A stretch of DNA of 64,000 bases from the NCBI RefSeq assembly GCF_000189635.1, contig NW_002476364.1:1-64000 (forward strand). The letters are read 5' to 3'. This stretch comes from Tetrahymena thermophila SB210. Its lineage: Eukaryota > Ciliophora > Oligohymenophorea > Hymenostomatida > Tetrahymenidae. Both the position numbers and the translations under genes were made by a program. This document shows, in pieces, positions 10,081 through 21,600 of the stretch (its first letter is position 1; every line of letters begins with the position of its first letter). The notes beneath the pieces are model-generated. The model searched no databases. It had not been told where the DNA came from and saw only the letters and a program-made list of their open reading frames with translations.

Positions 10081-12284
10081 TCAATTAGAATCATCTTCTG
10101 ACTAGGAAAATTTTTAATAATGGGCTTCGGGAGTGTGAGGAGGCGTGTATTCTGATCTGTGTTTAGAACAATTACCACAGAATTCTTCTCCCAAAGTTTG
10201 ATATGCGGCTTTGCATCTGCCACAATTAAAAGTTTTTAATTTTTCTCTATCTTCTTTTTTACGAGGATTTAATGGTCTCTAATTTTATTTGTTATACATG
10301 TTAAAAGTTTCAGCTACTTGAACTTCTTAGTTTGAAGTACCTCTTTTTTTATATTGAAACTGAGCAAATATATCATTTTATTAGGGTTAGTCTTTGTCCC
10401 CACTTTCATCATCTAATTCTATGTCTTTCATAAATTTATTATTAGCAACTCTACCTTTATTAATATTTAAATTTTTCTTTTGACCTAAGAGCATTTAATT
10501 GCTTTATTGATCTTAAATTTCATAATTTTAATTTTATTGTTAGTTTTGTAAACTAATAACACTAGCTGTGGTGTTTTCTAATTCAGAATTCTAGTTTGCA
10601 TTTGTGGCAAAAGAATCTGATTTTTTTAATTGTTACTTTTTGAATCTCTTTTTGTTTCCACTATTGTTATTGCTTTCCTATGGAAATTGCTGCTATTATT
10701 CGTTATTGTTTTTCAAATCGATTTTTAAATTCCAGTTATACTAAGAGTCAGAACTCTCTTTTTCATTATCTTCCTGCTCCATTTTATTTTTTAATAAATC
10801 ATCTGTTGCATTTAGATTATTTTCAGCTACCATTTTTCTATCATTTAAGCTTACTTTATATCTTTAAAGCTGTTATCCAGCACTAGAATCTTCTAATTCC
10901 ATTCTTACACTAGCATTACTTTGATTATTAATTGAGCTTTGATCTATTAATTTAATTTAAATTTTTTTAAACAATTAGAATAAATAAATTTGTTTTACCA
11001 AAAGCTGTCTTATTGAATAAAGATCCCATAGAACTCTCTTTAGATTACTCAATAATTTTATTATTCATTAAATTCTAATTTTTATTTTTATCAGAAATTA
11101 TTTTATTGTAATTCAAACTTGACATGTATTATTAATTCTTTAAATGTTCATCTTCCTATTTCTTTTTTTTAATTTCAGCTTCTCTTTTTTACATCATAAA
11201 AATCTCTTCATCTGTAATCTTTTTTGAACCTAAAATATTATTTGCATTAAGTGAACTTTATACATAGCTTTCTTGTAAATAAACTGAAGGATCTTGATTT
11301 GAAAATGTTTCAGGTTTTATCTGATTTATTTTGTTACTATAATAAATATCCTATTAGTTTTTTTGAGCAAGTTATGTATTATTTTACACCTCTTAATCAG
11401 ATTGGTCTTACTTAAATTTACTTAAAAGGGAAGTATTATTCTTTTATATCTAATTATTATCCAAGCTATATATTTTATTTTTATTAACCCCGTTTTCTTA
11501 TTAAAATACATTTGAAGGTTGTTCAATAAGAGATTCTTTTAATTCGTTATTTAAAAATGTGAGTTTATAACCTTAATGAAGAGTGGTTTGCTTTTCTAAG
11601 ATTGCAACTTTGTTAGAACTGTTATATTAGTTAAAGAAAAGAATAATTTTTTAATATCTAAGCTGGATACTTAAAATTTTAATATATTTTTAAACTTATT
11701 TCTGATAACAAATTATTATCAAATTTATTTACTTTTATTATTCTTCAAGTAACTCAATTCTAGTCTGAAGCTAAGACTTTTCGCTGAGCAATTTCTTTTC
11801 ATTTTCTTATAAATCAAAAAGTCTTTATTTATATGAACTTATGGCCTAATCCCTCTCTTGAATTGCCTGTTTAGAATTTCTATCTTAATCAGATTGCAGT
11901 TAAACTATTTTCAATTACTTTTAGAGGAATTCCAATTGCTCATCTTTTTATTGAATCATTTCCTTCTGAATCTTCTCCTAGATAATTTTCTCGCTTTCTA
12001 TTGATAATAAAATTTGAATAACTTTGCATTTCTTTAATCGAAATTTCTCAAATTTTACATTTCTAAAACATTTCCTAGCGATAGTCCTTTAACTCTTCCT
12101 TTATTGATAATAAAGCGCCAAAAGTAAGACAAATATCTTTGAAAAGTACAGAATATGTTTAATTCATCTACCCAAATGCATTCATTAAATTTGATAAAGC
12201 AGCATCTTATATTTAATTTAGAGCCTCTTTATCTACCTACTTCCTGTATTCTTTAATAAAACAATTTTATTCTAACCCAAGCAT
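10081..12284 (-). CDS. COM1: CtIP/Sae2/Com1-like DNA double-strand-break resection factor
   Basis: Exons are 12059-12284, 11733-11997, 10999-11669 and 10081-10943 (674 aa). The second intron may instead run 11619-11732, giving 657 aa; both options keep the frame. The start codon follows an in-frame TGA two codons upstream. The N-terminal 90 or so residues and the next exon are coiled-coil (Gln/Glu/Lys/Leu rich). A long, poorly conserved Asn/Ser-rich middle follows. The extreme C terminus has CGRC, then CGNCSKHR, then YTPPHTPE. This matches the C-terminal domain of CtIP/Ctp1/Sae2, which has a CxxC pair, a Cys-Ser-Arg-His-Arg block and a PPxTPE motif. Family members activate the Mre11 nuclease to open Spo11-blocked meiotic breaks and start end resection. 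The usual Phe-Trp after TPE is replaced by His-Tyr. The symbol follows the Com1/Sae2 name used in ciliate meiosis work. The assignment rests on the C-terminal motif. Confidence 0.72.
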
Positions 12285-13995
12285 TTTTGCTCAAAAATTT
12301 ATATTTATTATTTATACCACTATACAATTATAATTTTAAAGTTTGTTTATACTGAGAGATAAATATCAAATTAGTAATTTACATGAGAGATTCTTGGTAT
12401 ATTTGTTAGTTAATGAATTCTTATGTATTTAAAATGCAGATTTCTTTCAAATTTTTCCACTTTAGCGGCTGTAAAAACATTATAATTGATTGTTCTTAAT
12501 AATTAATAAAATAAATTAATTCTATCAATAAATTAAATAAAATAATAAAATTATTTTTAAATAAACAGAAAGATTTTTCTAAAGCAAAACTCTTTAAAAA
12601 ATGAACTTTAAATAAAAATAATATTTTTTTAATTTAATAAATAAATGAACACATTTTATTGCTAAATAAGATTCTAAAAACTTAAATAATTTTAATGTAT
12701 TTATTTTATCATTCATAAATAAATAAAAATAAATTTCAAAAACCATAAAAATAAATCTTAATCAAATAATAATAAACTTTAAATTGAAAAAAATATTTAA
12801 AAATAACATCTAAAGCAATCATTTTATAATAGCTTGAAGGTAAAGCAGATAAATAAGAGGTATAGTTTTTATAAAATTAAATTTTAATATAAATATTCAA
12901 AAAAATAATTAGATTTTAAGTAAGACTATTAACTATTTTATCATTTAAGTAAATTTATAAAATAATTCATTCTTAAGCTTGCTATTTATTCTAAAGCTGT
13001 CAATAATAAAAACAAAAAATGATTTCGAATATAAAAGTAATTCAAATTAAAAATATAGAGTATTTTTTTAATTTACATTTATTTTTATTAAAAAAGAGAA
13101 TCAAAATTTTATATATTTTTTGAACATGATTTAACTTGAGTTTAACAACTATCTTTTATACATCAAAAAGAGAAAATTAAATTGAAAAAAAATAAAATAT
13201 GTATCTGAAACATTTATAAAAGTTTTTCCCCTATATTTATTCTCTATCTTTTTACAAATTAGTTTGTAATTTTTAATGTTTTTAATTCATTTTAATTACA
13301 GAAATAATTATTTTATAATTTTTTTAAAAAAAATAAATCAAAATTTTAATTTAAATTTCCAAATAAAAATAGTTTTTAAAATGAATTTTTAAATTCAACG
13401 TTCAATTAGTTGATTTTATCTCCTACTTTACAAATAAATAAATAAATAATATTTAACAAATGGTTTTTTAGAATTCATAAAAAATTCAACAATTTTTAGC
13501 ACAAAAAAGATTCTTATAACTTATTTTAAATAAAATAATTATTTTTTATAATTAATTAGCTTGAGTAAAATAATAAATTAATCAATGAATAATATTTTTA
13601 ATTTTTTTATAAATTAAAAAATTGAATAAAATATGTTTTAAAACTATTAATTTAAATGAAACAACTATTATTTATGTTTTAATTAATTATGCTTGAAATT
13701 AAATGAATAGTTGTAATAATATAGCTAGAGAAGTTTTAAAAGAATCTAATTTATTAATTATTAATTAAGATTGCTTGCTTGTTTGCTTAGATTTTTTATG
13801 TTTAGAATCAATCAGTGATAAAACAAAACTTCATTGATTATTATATAGCAACAATCAATTAAGTAATTATAATTATCTTTTCGCTCATAATATAAAAACT
13901 TATACAAAACAAAAAATAGTTTATTATTTATTTATTTATTTCTGAGAGATAAATATTTATAGGATTAGTCAAGTAAATTAATTCACTGAATATTA
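12285..13995. other. Divergent intergenic region
   Basis: About 1.7 kb of extremely A+T-rich DNA between divergently transcribed Com1-like and CFAP96-like genes. It should contain both promoters. I see no coding frame, only poly-A/T runs and TAAATAAA-type simple sequence. Confidence 0.6.
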
Positions 13996-15505
13996 ATGGC
14001 TCAAACAGAAAGAGAATAGGCATTAGAGACATTAAGATAAAAGGCTCTTTAAGATTCAGATGCGCTTGGATCGAAATAGAGATTCGCCCTTTTTAGTTAG
14101 CCTCCTCCCTTAGCAGTAGGAGATGATTCAATTTACAAACATACAATAAGTAATCAATCAATTAATAATTATAAATTTCCTTTTACTAAATGAGGAATAT
14201 TCATTTTATAAAGAATTATTTTACTTGAATTTATAATAATATTTATTTTTCTAATGAAAATTTTTATTTTTAGTCAAGAAAGATGAGAATGGAAAAGTTC
14301 CTACTCAGCCAAGAAATATGTCAATTAAAGCACCTCAATAGGGAAAAAGCAAAAGTTCTTTCTTCTCTCTACTGGGATTTACCACAATTGGAGATCCTTA
14401 CCTTGAGCCCGATAGAATCTCGCGTCAATATGAACTAGAAAAGAAAAAATTGAATAAATAAGATTAGGTTTTCAAACCAGCTTCTTCATATAAAACAATG
14501 TAAAAATATTTGAAACTCTCTCTGTTTGAAAAATTACAAAAAACTCTTTATTCAAAATCAATAAAAATTAATTTTAAAAATAGTGTTACTTCAAGTTTTG
14601 AGCACCTAGCTGACTATGATAATAAGCCTAAAACAGTGAAAGATGCTGATGGTAATTTATCATTTACAGATTTATAACTTTGTTTATTTATTTGGAAGGT
14701 TAACAATAAGCAATTTCAATAAAAATTCTACGTTTAATTAAAGGTAAGGTCATTACATAACCTAAAAATATAACTACAAGTGTCACAGTCAGATAACTCT
14801 TAAAACCATATCCACATATGGTAGAGCCTTACGACAGAGAAAGGGAATTCAGAAAGGTTTTTTTAAAAATTATTTAAGTATTAAAAAATCATATTTATTT
14901 TTTAAAAAATAAAGAGAGAAAGAGATCGTCATATTTAGCTTTTAAAAGATAAAGCATAGTTTAAGACATACTCTCATGGTGGATATAATTTTTCTCCTGA
15001 TAAAAAGGCTTATGGTTTTGATGGAACATTCCCAGAAGTAAATATTTTTTTTGAATTTTAATTCAATCAATTTAAAATATTTTCTAATTAGAAAAAAATA
15101 CGTGACTTTTCTCCAAATATTTTCAAACATGATAATCCTTTTAAGCCTTCTCATCCTACTAGATCTGTAAGTTTTTTATTTTAAAATATTATTTAATAAT
15201 GTTTTTATTTAAATTATAATTTATTTTTAGGGATTAGATGGATTTATTGGTAAGTATCCAGAATATAAATCTGATCCAATTAGATAGCCAGTAAGACAAG
15301 ACCATTAAAAACAAAAAGATTCATTTAAGTAAAATAAAAACAAATTATTTATCAATTGCAAAGATTTTTAATTAATAATTACTATTCAAATATTTCTAAA
15401 ATTAGAATCAATAGCCCAACAATCTTAACAAGACCTACTCCAAGCATAACGATTCATCCAGTTAATATAAGAAAAGAGATTGCAAATATGAGTTCATTCA
15501 AATGA
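13996..15505 (+). CDS. CFAP96: CFAP96 (C4orf47)-like cilia and flagella associated protein
   Basis: Eight exons: 13996-14149, 14274-14499, 14584-14651, 14744-14856, 14915-15037, 15092-15166, 15231-15328 and 15406-15505. Every junction is in frame, giving 318 aa. The intron at 14857-14914 has an unusual GTTTTT donor. The intron at 14500-14583 (84 nt) could also be read through. The protein has GFTTIGDPY (about residues 80-90), a SHGGYNFSPDKK segment and a PFKPSHPTRSGLDG region followed by Tyr-Pro-Glu-Tyr. These line up with the human CFAP96 pattern of an ITIGDKY box and a C-terminal PFKPSSP/FDPYP region. Human CFAP96 is about 309 aa, so length agrees. The family contributes to axonemal microtubule structures. 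Composition rich in Pro, Tyr, Lys and Asp without folded domains is typical of such microtubule-binding ciliary proteins. Confidence 0.72.
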
Positions 15506-16432
15506 ATTCTACAAAAAAATATAAAATTGATTTAATATTAAATAAAGAAAAATTAATAAATAAATAAATTGCACAATTGCTTAAACGAAGATAAAAAGTG
15601 TGTTAATACAATATGGTTTTTTAGTTATGTTTATATTTACTTATACAAACTATATCGCTTCCTTAATAATGTTCATTTAATTTATAATTTGCTTAAATAT
15701 TAATTCAATTCAATTATTTCGCACTATTTAAAATTGTAATAAAGAATATGTTTTCACTATTCCTTTAAATTAAAAGTGATTGTTGATTTTAAAAGTATTT
15801 CAGAATAGATTAACCAAATAGAAACAAAGTACGTATGTATGTATGCATGAATGATTGAATTATTATCTTTTTATATTTTCTTTTAATTTATTATTTTCTT
15901 GGAGAATCTAGAGATTTCTTTTATATAAATAAGATTATAATTATTATTTAAAATAAATTAACAAATTTCATTTTTTTATCAACAAAGTAAATTCTTATTT
16001 ACATATAATTTTATACTAAAAATAAACAAAATATTTTCAAAGTAGAATTTTTAGTCTTTCTTTTTTAAAAAATATTTAATAGATTAATGTTGCCTTGTTT
16101 CACAAGATTTTTACTTTGTTTTGTCATTATTTAAATTAGATTTACACTTTAAAGAATTCAATTATGGTAAAAAAGTGATTAAAAATATATTTTTTAAAAA
16201 GTATTGTTAATTAATAAAAAAATAGGGTTTGTTGAGGTATCTTTTAGTGGGAAACAACCTTGAAATAACAAAATAATATGCAAGTAAATTTTCTTTCTAA
16301 TTATAATAATTCTTTATATTCTACTTACAATAATTGTTTGATTCCGCTGGACTATAAGTACCAAAAAAAAATTAATATCAGAATATAAACAATTTAATTA
16401 AATAATTAAAAACACTCAAAAAAATATAAAAA
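15506..16432. other. Intergenic region
   Basis: About 930 bp between two plus-strand genes, A+T rich, with a short ATGTATGTATGCATGAATGA tetranucleotide-like run near 15834-15853. No gene or RNA is recognised. Confidence 0.55.
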
Positions 16433-17086
16433 ATGGCCACTTATCTCAAGAGTTTAATTCGTGCATCTAGAGGAGCTTAAAAGACTTCAATGCTTTAGAC
16501 CTCTATTACTTTTAAGCCTTCATTCTATGCAAGCTATGAAAATGTAAATAATTACTGCTATCTTTTCTGTGTTATTTATATGATTGAATCATTTATTGCT
16601 TCACTCATAATATTGATGAAGCAAGCCTCAAAATAGTTTAATCGATACTATATATATTGAAAATTTAATAATATGAATTAGAAAAATATACTCAAAGAAC
16701 TCAACAAAGAAAACAGAGAACTCTATACTAGAGAGCAGAAATTGAAAATAGATGATGAGGAGCATGAAAAAGATAATCAAACCAATTTCAGAGAAAAAGA
16801 TTATGATGAAAGATATATCGAGGACTAAAGCTCAGGATACTTTAGTAGAGAAATGGATAACTACTTTAAAACCTTAAATGGAAACAAGAAAATGTAATTA
16901 CTTATCAAATAAACTTGGCTTTCATTTTAAAAATATTTTCTACCTAAATAATTTTTGCTCTATATAATTTTCTATTATTGAATATAATATTTTATCAAAA
17001 GGTAATAGTTTGATGTAGCAGAAGAAGAAGATGAAATAATTTCTATTAACTAAGAGGGAATTAGAAATAAAAAGAAAAAATACTGA
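16433..17086 (+). CDS. Small protein with possible mitochondrial targeting sequence
   Basis: Exons 16433-16543, 16682-16893 and 17002-17086 join in frame to give 135 aa ending in TGA. The N terminus (MATYLKSLIRASRGAQKTSM) is rich in Arg, Lys, Ser and Ala, lacks acidic residues and could form an amphipathic helix, like a mitochondrial presequence. From exon 2 on the protein becomes highly charged (Glu, Asp, Lys, Arg) and probably helical, with a short acidic run (EEEDE) and a Lys-rich end. I do not recognise a family. A role as a small mitochondrial assembly factor or accessory subunit is only an inference from the presequence-like start. Introns are 138 and 108 nt with GTAA...AG borders. Confidence 0.65.
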
Positions 17087-18622
17087 AATAATTTTAGATA
17101 AACAATCAAATTATTTTCTTGTGAAATCAATCATAAATTATTTTTAGTTACAACCACCTCATTAAAAACCTATTTATAAATGATCTCTAATCACAAAAAT
17201 TCTATCTATCTGATGTCTAAAAGTGATTTAAACGACAAATTTTTACACTTAAAATATACTTATATATTATAAAAAATATACTTTTACTTTAAACATTATT
17301 CTATCTATTTATATTCACTGTATCTTATTGACTGTTTATGAAAATTTTTAATATCTTTCTTATTTAAAATGTCGAACTATTATTACTTTTAAGATAAGCT
17401 ATTTCAAATATTTAACTATTGAACGAAATCTTGCTTACGAAATCAATTTAATTGTTATTAAATGTATGTGAAAAGCTTGTGAAGCTGGGTTTTGGAAAAA
17501 TTCACAGCGTTTTTCAAGAATTTCTATGGTGAGCGACCTTAAAATTATATTGAAATTAGATTAATAAATAAAAATTGAGTCATCAAAACTGATTTTTTGA
17601 TATGAATGATGAAATATTATAACCTGTTATTTTTAAATTTTCTCCTACCAAATATTATTAATTTTATGTAGTATTTGAATGAAAAAACTGTTCAAGCATA
17701 TTTTCTATAGCCACTTTACAGAAATATTTATAAATAATAATTAGAGAAATTTCATTTAAAAACCAGCTTAGCTTAAAATTAATTTTAATGTGACTTGATA
17801 ATTCATTATTTAGACCAAGGAAAATTTATAAATAGTTCAGGTTATAATAAATAGTTTTAAAAGGTGGTCTCCTTCTGAGTATAAACACATATACATATCA
17901 TAAAACAGAATAAAAACTAATAATAGCATTTTATTTCAATACAATTACTAAGTAAATAAAATTCTATTTTTATTTTAACATAAAAAATATTTTATTTACT
18001 TATAAAATTGAAAGTTTTAAAAAAGAGATTTTGATTTATAAAAATAATTTTGATATTACAAGATAATTAAAATAGTGAAACAAAATTTTAAAAATAAATT
18101 AATATAATTTAAAATAATATATTATTAATTTCAACGAGTTTTTTTAAACATTTAATGCTAAGTAGTCAGTCAGCCTTTCTTGCTTTTTTTATTTTTATAT
18201 TCATTACTGTAATAATAGATTATTTTTATAAATTTAAATATATATATATATGTATATTTTTATTTAATCTTGTTATTTTTTATTAGATTTTAGCTTAATT
18301 TATAATTTGGTTCATTTTTTATTTAACTTGTTAGAGTTTAATATTTTATTATTTCTATTCTTAAATTTAAATACTTTTTTCTCATGTTAATTTCTATTTT
18401 ATATATATAATATATTCTTAAATTCTATTTTTTTTAAATATTTTAAATATAAATTTTACGAATGCTACTCTAACTTTTTTGTGATATTTCTTCCTAAAAG
18501 CAAATTTATAAATTCATATTTGATGATTATTATAATTTACTTATTATTTTTATCTAAATTCTATTTACTTATAATTAATTAAATTACCATAAATTTTATT
18601 CAATATACTTTGAAAAAATAAA
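17087..18622. other. Intergenic region
   Basis: About 1.5 kb of A+T-rich DNA. A more complex, G+C-richer patch at about 17461-17540 can form small hairpins and is described separately. Otherwise there are only poly-A/T runs and a (TA)n tract near 18239-18252. Confidence 0.55.
17461..17540. other. Unexplained G+C-richer patch with hairpin potential
   Basis: This stretch stands out from the surrounding A+T-rich spacer. It contains TGTGAA facing TTCACA across a 17-nt loop holding CTGGGTTTTGG, flanked by CTTG and CAAG. It has no open frame of note. It may be a small non-coding RNA or part of one, but no diagnostic box (C/D, H/ACA, Sm site) can be named with confidence. Confidence 0.22.
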
Positions 18623-21600
18623 ATGACATAATAGAAAAAATATTTCGACAATTTAGAATAAGTAATTATTTATTTATATTTTTATGAATATTCTTAAAAC
18701 TTATTTTTATTAATAAAAAAGTTTTTAAACTCTTCACTTTAATCTCATTAGGTTCTTCATATAATTCAGAGGTATATTTAATTTATTAATATTATTGTTA
18801 TTATTTATATTTTTTTTCATATTTAAATTTGAATCTATTTCTTATAATATAAATTTTCTAATAACATTTCTCATCAATAATAATTCATTTTTATTTGTTC
18901 AAATGTTTTTTTAAATATTTTTAAATAAATTTCACTATCAATTATTATTTTTATTATAAATTATAAATTATTAATTTTTTATTATTTGATATTTTTTTTC
19001 TTCATTTTTTCCTTTAACTATTTATTAAATATTTTTTTTCACTATTTAAAAAGTTTCAATAAAATTACTACTGAAGATGTATCAGATTTAGGTTCTGCTT
19101 TAGCAAATTGCACTAATCTCTTCAATTTGACACTTTAACTTAAGTAAAAGTGGTTTATTTGTTTTGGATTGTGATATTTTTTAATATAAAAGTGATTTTA
19201 AAACAAAATAACTAACTCTTTAATTTATTTATTAACTTTTATTTATTTGTTTTTCTTCATATTTATTCTGGTTCTGTTTTTTATCTACTTTCTTAGTTAA
19301 CTTATCTCATTTTTTCATTTTCAACTTTTATTTATATTATTAAATAATTCATTTCTTATTATTTCATAATTTTTCATCATTTTTTCCTTTTAACTAACTA
19401 ATTAACTATATAATTTTTCTTCAATACATAAAAAGTGATAATCAAATTGGTGTAAAAGGGGCATCTAGCTTAGCCTCTGCTTTAGCAAAATGCGCTAATC
19501 TCTCAAATTTGACACTTGATCTTCGGTAAAAACATTTTATTTGTTTTGGATTGTGATATTTTTGAATATAAAAATTAATTTAAAAGAATATAACTAACTC
19601 TTTTAATTTATTAATTAATTTTTTATTTGGCTTATTTTTCTTTTTTTATTCTGTTAATGCTTTTTTTTTTTTTTCATAATTTGTTAAATAAATTAAATTT
19701 TGATTTTCTACTTTTTTTTTTTTCTTTTATGGTTAATAAATTCATTTTTTCTTCTTCCTTTTCTCCCTCTTCCTAACTTTTTAATTATATATTTTTTCTT
19801 CAATATTTAATAGTTATAGTTAAATTGGTGCAATTGGTGCATCAGGCTTAGTTTCTACTTTAGCAAACTGTGCTAATCTCTCAAATTTGAAATTTAGTCT
19901 CTGGTAAAAACAGTTTTTTTGCTTTGGACTATAATACTTTTTAATAATCGATATTTAATAAGTGGTAATAAAATTGGCAATCAAGGTGCATCATAATTAA
20001 GTTGTGCTTTAGCAAAATGCAATAATATCTCAAATTTGAAACTTATTGTAAGGTAAAAACAGTTTATTAATATTGGATTGTGATATTTTTTAATATAAAA
20101 ATGAATTTATATAATAATAAAACTCTTTTAAGAAATATTTAGTTAGTTTTTATTTCTTTTTTAATTTAACTCACTTTTTAATTTTAGACTTTTATAATTA
20201 ATAAATTTATTTTTATTTAATATTTTTTCTTTACAGCTAACTAATTAATAAGATATTTTTTCATCAATATTTAAAAAGTAAAAATAATATTGGCACAATT
20301 GGCCTATCAAACTTAGGTTCTGCTTTAGCAAAATGCTCTAATCTCTCAAATTTGACACTTGATCTTAGGTAAAAACAGTTTATTTGTTTTTGTTTGTGAT
20401 ACTTTTTAATATAAAATTGATTTAAAATAATAAATATCTTTCTTATTATTCATTAGTATTTATTTGATTTTTCTTTTTTTTCTTTATTAATTTAATTCAC
20501 TTTTATTTTTACATTTTTTTTATTATTAACTAATTCAATTTTTATTATTCCATATATTTACCTTTTTTTTACTTCAAACGAACGATTTATAAAATATGTT
20601 TTCTTCAATATTTAAAAGTAAAAATGATATTAATGACGAAGGTGCATCAGAATTAGGAAGTGCTTTTGCAAATTGCAACAATCTCTTAACTTTGATACTT
20701 TGTCTTAGGTAAAAATAGTTTATTTATTTTGTATTTTGATAATTATAATAAATCATGAATTTAAAACAATATAACTAACTAACTCTTTTAATTTATTTAT
20801 AAACTTTTCTATTTGATTTTTTATTATTTTTATTCTTTTTAATTTATAAATTTTTAAATTTTACTTTTGCTATTAATTAATTAATTTTTTATTAATTATT
20901 TCATGTTTTTTCTTAATTTTTTCCTTCTTAATAATAATTTAATTATATATTATTTGTTCTATTTAATAGAGAAAATATAATTGGTGACCAATGTGCTTTA
21001 GGCTTAGGTTCTGCTTTAGCAAATTGCACTAACCTCTCCAATTTGATACTTGATCTTAGGTAAAAATAGTTTACTTGTTATATTTAGATATTTATAGTTA
21101 TAAAAATGAAAAAGTGACAGTTAAATTGGCGTAATTGGTTAATCAGGCTTAGGTTCTGCTTTAGCAAATTGTACTAATCTCACCAGTTTGGCACTTTATC
21201 TTGCGTAAAAACAGCTTATTTATTTTGGATGAAATAATATAACTAATTTTTAATTTATTTATTTATTAGCTTTTAATTTGATTTGCTTTTCTACTTATTC
21301 TATATGTGTGTTTTTTTTTTATAAAAATTTAACTCATTATTTTGTTTTTAGCTTTTACTCTTATTATTAACTAATTCATTTTTTATTATTCCATATTTTT
21401 CTTCATTTTTTCCTTCTAATTAACACATTAATTTTTTATTTTTTTCAAATATTTAATAAGAGGCAATAAAATAGGTGATGAAGGCATATCAAACTTAGGT
21501 TAATCTTTAGTAAATTGCAATAATCTCTTAAATTTAGAACTATATCTTAGGTAAAAACATTTATTCATTATTTTTTTTTTAATTTTGGTTTTATTTTTTT

